Source: UBA993 sp964485855
GTDB lineage: Bacteria > Bacillota > Dethiobacteria > DTU022
Length of the DNA: 64,000 nt
Reading direction: 5' to 3'
NCBI GenBank assembly: GCA_964485855.1
Contig: CAZAKI010000004.1
Location: 1-64,000, forward strand
Translations under genes and position numbers: made by a program
The notes under the pieces: model-generated
Seen by the model: the letters and a program-made list of their open reading frames with translations, nothing else
Told to the model about the DNA's origin: nothing
Databases searched by the model: none
Part shown: piece after piece, positions 17,442 through 25,660 of the stretch
How the letters are laid out: every line of letters starts with the position of its first letter
Numbering within the stretch: the stretch's first letter is position 1

Positions 17442-17490
17442 AAAAAAGGTTAACCCCTCCTCACGGTTCGGTTGGAACGGATTAACCTTA
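17442..17490 (-). terminator. Intrinsic terminator after the acyl-CoA ligase gene
   Basis: In minus-strand sense, AAGGTTAATCC pairs with GGGGTTAACCTT (11 bp with one G-T pair, loop of about 20 nt) and is followed by TTTTTT, 25 nt past the stop codon of the ligase gene. It marks the end of the eight-gene operon that begins at the SDR gene. Confidence 0.8.
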
Positions 17491-17514
17491 ATCGCTAGCC
17501 ACTAGACTAGATTG

Positions 17515-19179
17515 TTAGACTGTAGTTTTTTCCATCTCTTTTTCCTTCAACACTCTTCTTAAGATTTTTCCAACACCGGATTTCGGAAGCTCATCGATAA
17601 ATTCTATTACTTTAGGTATTTTGTAGGGGGCGAGCGACTCCCGGCAGTAGTCCTGCACTTCTTCGGCTGTAAGTTTTTCACCTTCCTGTAAAACCAGATA
17701 GGCCTTGACTGTTTCCCCCCGGTATTGATCGGGAACACCAATTGTACAGGCTTCAGCAATTTTGGGATGACCGAAAAGAATATCGTCAATCTCATTCGGA
17801 TAGATGTTAAAGCCACCGGCAATAATAATATCCTTTTTCCGGTCGACCACTGAGAGGTATCCTTCCTCGTCCATGACACCGATATCACCCGTGTAAAGCC
17901 ATCCATCTCTTAACACTAATGCTGTTGCCTCAGGATTTTTGTAATAGCCTTTCATTACTTGGGGTCCCTTAATAATGATTTCACCGGCTTCACCAGCAGG
18001 CAGTTCCTTGGTTCCGGTATCTAGATCAACTATTTTTATCTCGGTATTAGGCACTGGTATCCCTTCAGTGCCGGCTTTTACTTTCCCGCCCCAGGGACTG
18101 ACCGTTGCCGTCACCGTGCATTCGGTCAAACCATAGATACTGAGTAAATCAGAACCATTCAGTTCTTTTAAGCGGTTATAAGTATCAATTGGCAGCGGAG
18201 CACCACCGGAAAAGTAACCCTTGATAAAGGAAAGGTCCATGGTCTGAAACTCTTTGTTATTTAGCAAACCATTGTAGATGGTAGGAACTCCGGGCAGGTA
18301 ATCAGGTTTATATTTTTTGATGGCTTCCAAAACATTTTCCGGATCCGGGCGGGGAATAGTGATCGCTTCAAGAGCCATCCAAACTGGTAAATTCTGCATA
18401 ATGGTAAACCCGGCAGTGTGAAAATAAGGCAAATCGGCTAGCAGCTTTTCACCTGGTTGGATCCCGGGCAACCAGGCGGCGAATTGCTGCACATTAATTG
18501 AAAGGTTCTCGTTGGTCTGCATAACCCCCTTACTGAGGCCCGTGGTCCCACCGGTATAGAGCAGGGCAGCCAGATCACTCCATGCTGACAGATCTTCTAC
18601 CGGATCAGTAGAATAATTATCAATCAGGTCTGTAAACTGGTCTACTCCTTCCTGCGGCTCAATTTTACGATACATAGATTTTTTCACCAGAGGATAGAGC
18701 TGTTTCTTGGGAAATGGCAAGTAGTCGTTTATATGACAGGTTATTATCCTCTTTAGTCCGGTTTCCTTTTTCAGCTTAAGCATCCGCGGCAGTAAAAGGT
18801 CAAGGCCGACAATAATTGTCGATTCAGAATCGTTTAGCTGATGTTTTAGCTCTCTTTCCGTGTAAAGCGGGTTGTTCATCACACAAACGGCACCAATACG
18901 CATCGTAGCAAAGTTGGCAATTACCGTTTGGGGCAAATTGGGCATCAACAGGGCGACTTTGTTCCCGGCACAAACTCCTAAGTCAACCAGGGCTCTGGCA
19001 AATTGATTGACCAGCTGATCAAGCTGATTATAGCTGATCTTATAACCCATCCAATTCAAAGCGGTGTAGGCAGGATACTGTTTAGCAGTCCGGGTTAGAA
19101 CCCTGGACATGGTTATTTGATCAAAATTAATACTTTCCGGCACTCCGGGCGCATACATTTTTACCCAGGGATAAGCCAT
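17515..19179 (-). CDS. Acyl-CoA synthetase (AMP-forming, long/medium-chain type)
   Basis: A 554-aa ANL-family ligase that activates a carboxylic acid to its CoA ester via an acyl-adenylate. Visible are the P-loop motif TGGTTGLSKG at about residues 208-217, YGLTECT in the middle, the hinge YTGDIGVMDEEGYLSVVDRKKD, and the C-terminal catalytic Lys538 in SGVGKILRR. It is soluble and full length. It lies at the end of the SDR-to-ligase operon, 80 nt after the reductase gene and before a terminator, so it probably admits the unknown substrate of this cluster. Chain length and ring preference cannot be read from the sequence. Confidence 0.87.
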   Translation of the reverse strand: MAYPWVKMYAPGVPESINFDQITMSRVLTRTAKQYPAYTALNWMGYKISYNQLDQLVNQFARALVDLGVCAGNKVALLMPNLPQTVIANFATMRIGAVCVMNNPLYTERELKHQLNDSESTIIVGLDLLLPRMLKLKKETGLKRIITCHINDYLPFPKKQLYPLVKKSMYRKIEPQEGVDQFTDLIDNYSTDPVEDLSAWSDLAALLYTGGTTGLSKGVMQTNENLSINVQQFAAWLPGIQPGEKLLADLPYFHTAGFTIMQNLPVWMALEAITIPRPDPENVLEAIKKYKPDYLPGVPTIYNGLLNNKEFQTMDLSFIKGYFSGGAPLPIDTYNRLKELNGSDLLSIYGLTECTVTATVSPWGGKVKAGTEGIPVPNTEIKIVDLDTGTKELPAGEAGEIIIKGPQVMKGYYKNPEATALVLRDGWLYTGDIGVMDEEGYLSVVDRKKDIIIAGGFNIYPNEIDDILFGHPKIAEACTIGVPDQYRGETVKAYLVLQEGEKLTAEEVQDYCRESLAPYKIPKVIEFIDELPKSGVGKILRRVLKEKEMEKTTV

Positions 19180-19259
19180 TTTTAATCCTCCTCATTTCAC
19201 CTGCAAAGGTTTTATCGAAGCAGTGCATAAATCGTTTGACGTTACCGTCCCGCAGATTA

Positions 19260-20444
19260 TCAGGTAATGATTAGCTGCAAATCGCTTAACGGATATGTTG
19301 AGCAGGTATGGATATAACCATATTCTAGATCTGCGGCCCGTCGGCCATCACCATCCTTTCTGATCAAGACTGACCCGGATAAGAGTAGAGCCCGACAGAA
19401 ACCACATTCCCCTGAACGACATTGCGCATCAGGATTAAGGCCGGCACGTTCTAATGCCGTTAGGATCGTTTCGGCAGCAAGCGCCTTGATCATTCCAGTT
19501 TTTTCTCTTCTGGTGTACTGAATTGCGTAAAAAATGTTTCTGTTATCTTGCGGCTGATCATTATCGGTAAGGGGAATATCTGCCGTGGCTGTCGGTTCAG
19601 ATCTGATCGATCTCCGGGGGATGCCCAACTTAGCAAGACTGTTCAGACAAAAAGTGGACATTTCAGGGGGACCACAGATAAAATAGCTATAGTTTAGCGG
19701 ATCGTCAATCGCTTTTTGCAACACTTCAGCGGTAATAAATCCCCTGTAACCCTGCCAGCTAGCCGTAGGCTCGCTGAGCACATGAATTAAAGTAAACTGT
19801 TCAGGATGTTGTCGTGCCAGCTCGGCTAACTCTGCTTGAAAAATAATATTTTTTTCATCACGACTGCCGTATAAGCAGATCATCCTGCGAGGTTTTCCCG
19901 TTTTAATCATTTCATTGATTAATGATCTGATCGGTGCAATCCCGCTGCCACCGGCCAAAGCGATAAGATCAGGTTGATCGCGCAGTGGATCGTAGTAGCA
20001 GTTGCCGTGCGGTCCTGTAGCAATGATTTCAAATCCAGGTTGCCAGCTATCCCAAATATATTCGCTGACAAAACCTCCTTCTTTATAAGCAATAGTCAGT
20101 TCATAAAAATTTTTTGAAAGATAAGGAGCTGATGATATTGAATAGGGTCTAGAAACCACTTTATTGTTGATCTGTGCTTTTAGGCTCAGATATTGGCCGG
20201 CTCGAAAATATGGTAATCCCGTTTCTCTCCTTGAAGATATTAAGCGGTAAGATCTTACCCCTTTTATTTCCTGCCGGACATCACTAATCATTAATTTCAG
20301 GCAGGGTGGATGCAAGGCCAAGGAAAGATCACGGATTGGGTCCGACATATCGATTACCGCTCCTGAGACGGCCATTTTTTCCATCCGCTCACTGTTTAAG
20401 GCAAACATCTTCTCCAAATCCTTGTCTAAACCAGACGCTTCCAT
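19260..20444 (-). CDS. FAD/NAD(P) ferredoxin-reductase fused to a C-terminal [2Fe-2S] ferredoxin
   Basis: A 394-aa electron-transfer protein of the KshB/PaaE/HmfE type. A roughly 50-residue N-terminal extension precedes an FNR-type FAD domain (RPYSISS near residue 100), an NAD(P) domain (LAGGSGIAP near 163; YFICGPPEM) and a plant-type [2Fe-2S] domain with Cys 342, 347, 350 and 381. Such proteins pass electrons from NAD(P)H to an oxygenase or another partner. The ATG at 20444 overlaps the stop of the CrtI-like gene (TAATG) and has GGGAGG 9 nt upstream. No oxygenase gene is near, so the coupled flavoprotein is the likely partner (inference). Confidence 0.85.
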   Translation of the reverse strand: MEASGLDKDLEKMFALNSERMEKMAVSGAVIDMSDPIRDLSLALHPPCLKLMISDVRQEIKGVRSYRLISSRRETGLPYFRAGQYLSLKAQINNKVVSRPYSISSAPYLSKNFYELTIAYKEGGFVSEYIWDSWQPGFEIIATGPHGNCYYDPLRDQPDLIALAGGSGIAPIRSLINEMIKTGKPRRMICLYGSRDEKNIIFQAELAELARQHPEQFTLIHVLSEPTASWQGYRGFITAEVLQKAIDDPLNYSYFICGPPEMSTFCLNSLAKLGIPRRSIRSEPTATADIPLTDNDQPQDNRNIFYAIQYTRREKTGMIKALAAETILTALERAGLNPDAQCRSGECGFCRALLLSGSVLIRKDGDGRRAADLEYGYIHTCSTYPLSDLQLIIT

Positions 20445-22045
20445 TAACTGCACCCTCCCTGGAAAGTATTCTCCTGATTTCCTGCATGTAGTTTCTTAAG
20501 CTGGTGAAGTACTGTGGCGGCTGCAATACGTCCGGAAATAATTGAGGGAGCATAACCATGCCCCATCGAGGCAAAACCACCAACAAATTCTAGTCCTTTA
20601 ATATATTTTTCGTGATGTAAATTCATCGAACGAGCAACAACTGAATCCCAGGGATCCTGCTCATAGCCGTACATCACTCCGCGATAAGCTCCTGTATAGC
20701 GATGAAAGGTTTGTGGAGTTGCTATTTCAATCTCTTCAATATACTTATCTAGTGGCACGCCAAGGTATTGACTCATCTTTTCAATCATCCCTTGAGCAAC
20801 ACGGGTTTTAGTTTCAATATAGTTGGCCGGAGTAATGTTTTTCCAGACATCCGACCCAACCAAGCTGGTACTGGACAAAATAGTCGTCCCCGGAGGCGAG
20901 CAGCTTGGATTAGCTCTATTCAGGCAGATAACAGCTTGCATCTCCTGCGCCTCGATACAGAAAAAATTACGGTATGCTTTCTCGGTATCCATAGCAGAAC
21001 CGATAAAGTAGCCATAGCTATTCAGGTTCAAATCATCAGGAGAACGATTCAACCCCAAATAGACAACAACAGCACTGGTTCCCAGCTTGCGTGCGTTTGT
21101 GTTCTTTAATGCAGCTTCTGGAACAGCTCCGTGCGGATGAATCAGCTTTCCGTATACCAGGTGTGGCGAAAGGTTTGCAACTACAAACGGCGCCTTAAAT
21201 GTTTCACCGGCAGCTGTTTCCACGCCAACTGCCCTTCCTCCTTCGACAAGTATTTTGGTTATTTCAGTGTTGAAATATAGCTGGCATCCAAGTTCCCTTA
21301 ATTTCTTTTCCATGGCCGTAGCGAGACCATGTGAATTGAGCCTGGGAATATAGGCTCCCCTGTTCAAGTAACTATAAAGCATTACGGCAAATATGGTAAA
21401 ACTTAAGCGGCTGACCGGCACTCCAAGGTAACACCAGTAAGGGTAGATCATCTGTAAAACCCTTGAATTAAAATTGAATCTACCCACTACATCCGCGACA
21501 GTATAACCGGCAGTCGCTACAAAAGAAGGATATTGTTCAAGCAGTTTATTTAAGTCTGGAGCACCCCTGATACTGCCCAAGTAACTAAGGGCTCTTGAAA
21601 CCTCCTGGCAAACAGCAAGAAACTTTTGCAAATCGGAGCGACAGCCGGGTTCACTTTTCGCTACAGCTTCAATATAATTGTCAATCCCAAAGGGCAGGCT
21701 GATATCAATATTATCTTCACTTAGGATCAAGTGGTAAGCTTCCGGAACCGGGATGAAATCTATATTCATTTTTAATTCGTCTTCAAAATAGCGACGAACT
21801 GCTCCTTTTTTTTCCGGTGAGCCGATATCAGAAAGCTCATGCAACGACACTTCAAATTCAAAACGTCCCCGCACAAAGCTGGTGGCAAATCCTCCAGGCA
21901 GATTATGTTTTTCCAACAGTAAGATCTTCGCTCCATCGTTGGCCAATTTAAGTGCCGCTGACAGACCGCCAAGTCCAGCGCCAATTACCAGGGCATCATA
22001 GATTTCATCTTTATTGATTGCCGGTGCGGCTACGTCTTGTTTCAT
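20444..22045 (-). CDS. CrtI/CrtISO-like FAD-dependent oxidoreductase
   Basis: A 533-aa flavoprotein of the phytoene desaturase/carotenoid isomerase/retinol saturase superfamily. The Rossmann dinucleotide motif VIGAGLGGLSAAL begins about residue 20, followed by LEKHNLPGG; the C-terminal FAD motif GLEFVGGFASMGHGYAPSIISGRIAA is also present. The frame opens at a TTG at 22105, but the ATG at 22045 sits 6 nt after GAGGTG and is preferred. It has no carotenoid genes around it. Its overlap with a NAD(P)H/[2Fe-2S] reductase gene and its place among acyl-CoA genes suggest that it reduces or oxidises C=C bonds of a pathway intermediate rather than carotenoids (inference). Confidence 0.8.
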   Translation of the reverse strand: MKQDVAAPAINKDEIYDALVIGAGLGGLSAALKLANDGAKILLLEKHNLPGGFATSFVRGRFEFEVSLHELSDIGSPEKKGAVRRYFEDELKMNIDFIPVPEAYHLILSEDNIDISLPFGIDNYIEAVAKSEPGCRSDLQKFLAVCQEVSRALSYLGSIRGAPDLNKLLEQYPSFVATAGYTVADVVGRFNFNSRVLQMIYPYWCYLGVPVSRLSFTIFAVMLYSYLNRGAYIPRLNSHGLATAMEKKLRELGCQLYFNTEITKILVEGGRAVGVETAAGETFKAPFVVANLSPHLVYGKLIHPHGAVPEAALKNTNARKLGTSAVVVYLGLNRSPDDLNLNSYGYFIGSAMDTEKAYRNFFCIEAQEMQAVICLNRANPSCSPPGTTILSSTSLVGSDVWKNITPANYIETKTRVAQGMIEKMSQYLGVPLDKYIEEIEIATPQTFHRYTGAYRGVMYGYEQDPWDSVVARSMNLHHEKYIKGLEFVGGFASMGHGYAPSIISGRIAAATVLHQLKKLHAGNQENTFQGGCS

Positions 22046-22093
22046 TTTTTTCACCTCGTCGGTCCATTGATCAAAATGTTTATAGGAATAATC

Positions 22094-22144
22094 AAGCTGC
22101 AGCAAAGCAAACAGAAGTTGTTTCTGTATTTAATGCTGCAGCTT
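22094..22144 (-). repeat. Nested inverted repeat between the crotonase and CrtI-like genes
   Basis: An outer perfect 10-bp inverted repeat (AAGCTGCAGC at 22094-22103 and GCTGCAGCTT at 22135-22144) encloses an inner 6-bp one (ACAGAA at 22111-22116 and TTCTGT at 22122-22127). The transcript could form a two-storey hairpin inside the operon. No T tract follows, so it is not a standard terminator. GCTGCAGC is itself palindromic, so a pair of protein-binding sites is the alternative. Confidence 0.65.
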
Positions 22145-22171
22145 AAGGTAGAATAATTTCAGTTTTTTTAT

Positions 22172-22957
22172 TTAGCGACCTTTAAAAACTGGTTTGCGCT
22201 TCTCCAAAAACGCAATGACTCCTTCCCGGTGATCCTCAGTTTGAAAACAGACACTTTGGGCATATATTTCTAGTTCCATGACCTGGTCCAAGCTTAAACT
22301 GCTGCTGGCATTAAGAATCTCTTTGGCCTGGGCCAGGGCAACAGCAGGTCCTTCAGCCAACTGGGCAGCTAAGGCTATTGTTTTATCAAGCAAATCTTCA
22401 TCGGCAAAAAGATCGTTAACAATTCCGACGCGTTTGGCCTCGGAAGCGCTGATGTTGCTGCCGGAAAAAACCAATTCTTTCGCTTTCTGTAATCCCACCA
22501 ACCGCGGAAGGAAATAGAGAGCGCCACAATCCGGTATGGCCCCGACTTTAACAAAGGCCATGCCAAATTTGGCTGACTCGGCGGCATAGATCAGGTCACA
22601 CATCAGGGCCAAAGAAAATCCGGCGCCAACAGCATAACCATTTACCGCAGCGAGGACAGGTTTTCCTACCCTGGTAAGTTCAAGGATCTGCCCGTAACCA
22701 TCTTTTAACCACTGCCGGCCTTCAACCAGTTCAAATCCCTGCATCAGGCGGCTTAAATCACCTCCTGAAGAAAATACTTTTCCGGTGCCGGTCAAGACGA
22801 TCGCGCCAATGTCGGGATCCGCACCGGCATGACGAACTGCATCAACTAAATCTTTCGCCAGGGCAGCCTCGAGAGCATTCATCATTTCCGGCCTGTTCAG
22901 ACGAATCAGGGCAACCCGTTTATCAACTTCATAGATGATCGTTTCATAGTCTTTCAA
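22172..22957 (-). CDS. Enoyl-CoA hydratase/isomerase family protein (PaaG-like)
   Basis: A crotonase-fold protein, about 261 aa from the TTG at 22957 (8 nt past GAGGTGG); a GTG at 22966 is an alternative, and further upstream the frame runs into the thiolase gene. The oxyanion-hole segments FSSGGDLSRL and NGYAVGAGFSLALMCD are clear. The two Glu of classical enoyl-CoA hydratase are missing: the first position is in GAGFSLAL and the second in FGMAFVKVG. An Asp in VGAIPDCGALYFLPRLVG (Asp143) fits the PaaG/enoyl-CoA isomerase pattern instead. An isomerase or ring-handling function is therefore more likely than simple hydration (inference). Confidence 0.82.
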   Translation of the reverse strand: MKDYETIIYEVDKRVALIRLNRPEMMNALEAALAKDLVDAVRHAGADPDIGAIVLTGTGKVFSSGGDLSRLMQGFELVEGRQWLKDGYGQILELTRVGKPVLAAVNGYAVGAGFSLALMCDLIYAAESAKFGMAFVKVGAIPDCGALYFLPRLVGLQKAKELVFSGSNISASEAKRVGIVNDLFADEDLLDKTIALAAQLAEGPAVALAQAKEILNASSSLSLDQVMELEIYAQSVCFQTEDHREGVIAFLEKRKPVFKGR

Positions 22958-22970
22958 GCGATTCACCACC

Positions 22971-24176
22971 TCATTCTTTACCAAGGATACAGATACTGCA
23001 AACATTTTGTGAAGGAACACCGCCAAGATTGTGGCTAAGTCCCATTTTAGGGTCTTTAACCAGGCGATCTTCAGGCCAGCGTCTGAGCAATTGGTTATAA
23101 AGCTCGTAAATCATCCGTAAGCCTGAAGCGCCGATCGGGTGACCGAAGCACTTTAATCCTCCGTCAGGCTGACAAGCCACCTGACCGTCAAGATCATAAA
23201 AGCCACTAAGGATATCATCGGGAGCTTTTCCGGGTGGCGAAATCTGCAAATCTTCCATGGTAACCATTTCGGTAATTGAAAAACAATCATGGACTTCAAT
23301 CATCCCAATCTCTTCCCGCGGTTTTTTTATTCCCGCTTCAGCATAGGCTTTTTCCGCGGCATGCTGGGTAGTCATCAATCCGCTGCCGTCCCATTGATTG
23401 AAAATTAGCTCTTCGCCTGAACTGACCGATATCTGCAGTGCTTTAACCAATACTAACTCTTGGTTTGGTTTCAGTTTCCTGGCAATCTCAGGAGTTGTAA
23501 CAATTGCCATCGCTGATCCGTCACTGACCCCACAGCAGTCAAAAAGACCAAGCGGGTAAGCAACAAATGGCGATTCACAAATCTGGACAGTCGAAACTTC
23601 TTTGCGCAAGTGGGCCTTCGGATTCTTAACACCATTTTGATGACTTTTCCAAGAAATATGGGTAATCGCCTCTTTGATTTTATCCATCGGGATACCATAC
23701 TTTGCCGAATATGCTGTAGCTAACTGGGCAAACATTCCCGGAGCTGTGGCATTGGGACTCAGTAAACGTGATAACTGACCAAAAATAGGTGAATCGGGCA
23801 ATCCACCGTAACCGATATCTTTCAGTTTCTCAACCCCGGCAGCCAAAACGATATCGTAAGCGCCGGAGGCAACAGCATAGCAGGCCCCGCGGAAGGCTTC
23901 AGTTCCGGAAGCACAAAAATTTTCCACTCGCGTAACCGGTATAAAGGGCAGATGCAGAGCATTGGACAGGTAACAACCTCCCTTGCCAATGCTGATTTCG
24001 TCGATATGATTACCAATCCAGGCTGCATCGATATCTTTTTTTTCAATCCCGGCGTCTTCTAAGCATTCAAGAAAAGCTTCAAGCAAAAGGTCAACGGAAT
24101 CATCTTCCCAGCGTTCACCAAAAACAGAGCAACCCATACCGAGAACTGCTACTTTATCCCTGATTCCATCAGCCAT
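22971..24176 (-). CDS. SCP2-type thiolase (lipid-transfer/acetyl-CoA acetyltransferase-like)
   Basis: A 401-aa thiolase-fold protein. It has the nucleophilic Cys88 in ENFCASGTEAF, His in EVHDCFSITEM and in KCFGHPIGASGLRM, but ends SHNLGGVPSQNVCSICILGKE without the usual C-terminal CxG motif of classical thiolases, as in SCP-x, Ltp2 and BbsB proteins. Members of this group often need a DUF35 partner for 3-oxoacyl-CoA cleavage or retro-aldol reactions; here DUF35 is fused to the neighbouring upstream protein, whose stop overlaps this start by 8 nt. GGAGG lies 8 nt before the ATG. Cleavage of an alpha-branched or cyclic 3-oxoacyl-CoA is a reasonable guess. Confidence 0.82.
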   Translation of the reverse strand: MADGIRDKVAVLGMGCSVFGERWEDDSVDLLLEAFLECLEDAGIEKKDIDAAWIGNHIDEISIGKGGCYLSNALHLPFIPVTRVENFCASGTEAFRGACYAVASGAYDIVLAAGVEKLKDIGYGGLPDSPIFGQLSRLLSPNATAPGMFAQLATAYSAKYGIPMDKIKEAITHISWKSHQNGVKNPKAHLRKEVSTVQICESPFVAYPLGLFDCCGVSDGSAMAIVTTPEIARKLKPNQELVLVKALQISVSSGEELIFNQWDGSGLMTTQHAAEKAYAEAGIKKPREEIGMIEVHDCFSITEMVTMEDLQISPPGKAPDDILSGFYDLDGQVACQPDGGLKCFGHPIGASGLRMIYELYNQLLRRWPEDRLVKDPKMGLSHNLGGVPSQNVCSICILGKE

Positions 24177-25635
24177 CTGTAGGCACCTCCTTCACCGGGA
24201 CCGCCTTCCAAAAATAAAATGTTGTGTCCCGCTTGGAATCAAAGTATTTGATCCGAAATGAAAAGCGCACATCCATCCCCACCTGTAAGTCATCGAGGAC
24301 ACAATCGGTGAAATCCATCATGCAACGTCCTCCGTGCTCAAAATCAACATTACCATAAATTGCCGGGGGATTAATCGTGGCAGCCAACAGATCGGAAGTA
24401 AAACTGACGATTTTTCCCTTCTTGGTTGCCAGGATTACCTTCTCCATCCGATCAACGGCTCCGCAGTCAGGGTTAACACAAACTCGTTGAGGCGGGTACT
24501 GCTGCGTGCCACATTCTAAGCAGCGGCTGCCCTGCAAACTTAAAATCGCCTTGCGACTGCGCCAGACCAAGGACCAGCGGGTTAGTCGTTCTTCTTCCCC
24601 GCGCATCCCGATTTCTAATGGCAGCATGTCGCGCCAGGAGAGATACTTATAGAGACTATCAAGTTCCTGTTGGTTTTTAATTGAATCAGTTACTCTTAAT
24701 CTGTCGTGATATGTACTAATCGCTTCGGTGACTTCAAAGATTAGGGCATCGCAACCATTACCGTAACTTAAAACCAAAAGGCGTTCTCCCGGGACGGCGT
24801 CTTCCAGGGCTTTTGCCAGCATCAACAAGGGATGAGCCGAACCGGTATCACCAACATCCATCATCAGATCATCCTGTACCTGTTCGGGAGTAAGCCCCAA
24901 TTTACGATTAATATTTTTTCTTGCCCCACCATAATAACAGGGATAAATTACTTTATGAAAATCAGAGACTTCAAGATCAAATTTTCTGCAGATCCCCTGA
25001 ATCGCTTCTGGAATCAGGCGATCGTAGCCAAGATCCCTAATCCAACGTTCTTCCCATTGGCGATCATATTTCGAATTTGCACCACGTAGGTGATCAACAA
25101 AGTCGCACGAAAGTGAATAGGATCCTTTAAAAATAGCAATCGGATCCTTTCCACCGACCATAATCGCTGCTCCGCCATCGGCAAAAACCATTTCCTGGAC
25201 CGAACCAACCTTACCCATGCGGCAATCTGCAGCACAGGCAAGAGCCTCTTTTCCCTTTTCTGCTGCTGAATATTCGAGGGCTGCTAGCAGAGCTGCCGTT
25301 CCCGATTTTACTGAGCCGGCAAAATCAGCAGTTCTAATTTCTTCTTCAGCGGCAAGAGCTCCAGCAACAATATTTGCATTTTGTCTTTCTTTATAAGGTG
25401 CAGTTGTCGAAGCAAAATATACTGCTCCCAAATCCTGCGGATTAAAACCACGCAGGCAGCGAGACCCTGCCGCCACAGCCATCGTGATGGCATCTTCATC
25501 ACAATTGGCTACCGACTTATCACCAGCCGCATTCATGATAATGGCCGGATTAAACCACCCAATAGCACTAAAAATCGTCATCCGGTTAAGTCGGTAACGG
25601 GGGATATACCCTGCATAAGAACATATTCCAACCAA
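24169..25635 (-). CDS. HMG-CoA-synthase-like protein fused to a DUF35 zinc-ribbon/OB domain
   Basis: About 488 aa. The frame runs to 25743, inside the MaoC gene, but the TTG at 25635 lies 10 nt after AGGAG and opens directly into the domain (VGICSYAGYIPRYRLNR). Residues 1-330 have a KAS III/HMG-CoA synthase fold, but the catalytic Cys position reads GSVKSGTAAL and the His region reads VIYPCYYGG, so neither nucleophile nor His is evident. The C-terminal DUF35 part has a zinc ribbon (Cys 372, 375, 386 and 391) and an OB fold. It overlaps the thiolase gene by 8 nt, consistent with a thiolase/DUF35 complex. The reaction of the synthase-like half is unknown. Confidence 0.78.
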   Translation of the reverse strand: MVGICSYAGYIPRYRLNRMTIFSAIGWFNPAIIMNAAGDKSVANCDEDAITMAVAAGSRCLRGFNPQDLGAVYFASTTAPYKERQNANIVAGALAAEEEIRTADFAGSVKSGTAALLAALEYSAAEKGKEALACAADCRMGKVGSVQEMVFADGGAAIMVGGKDPIAIFKGSYSLSCDFVDHLRGANSKYDRQWEERWIRDLGYDRLIPEAIQGICRKFDLEVSDFHKVIYPCYYGGARKNINRKLGLTPEQVQDDLMMDVGDTGSAHPLLMLAKALEDAVPGERLLVLSYGNGCDALIFEVTEAISTYHDRLRVTDSIKNQQELDSLYKYLSWRDMLPLEIGMRGEEERLTRWSLVWRSRKAILSLQGSRCLECGTQQYPPQRVCVNPDCGAVDRMEKVILATKKGKIVSFTSDLLAATINPPAIYGNVDFEHGGRCMMDFTDCVLDDLQVGMDVRFSFRIKYFDSKRDTTFYFWKAVPVKEVPTDG

Positions 25636-25660
25636 TTGTCGATCGCTCCTTTCTCCAATT

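Noticed and set aside
22971..25635. Benzylsuccinate-type BbsAB or cholesterol Ltp2/IpdAB pathway
   Set aside because: Individual families match, but the glycyl radical enzyme, succinyl-CoA transferase, acyl-CoA dehydrogenases and steroid-ring genes are absent, so a specific pathway name is not justified.
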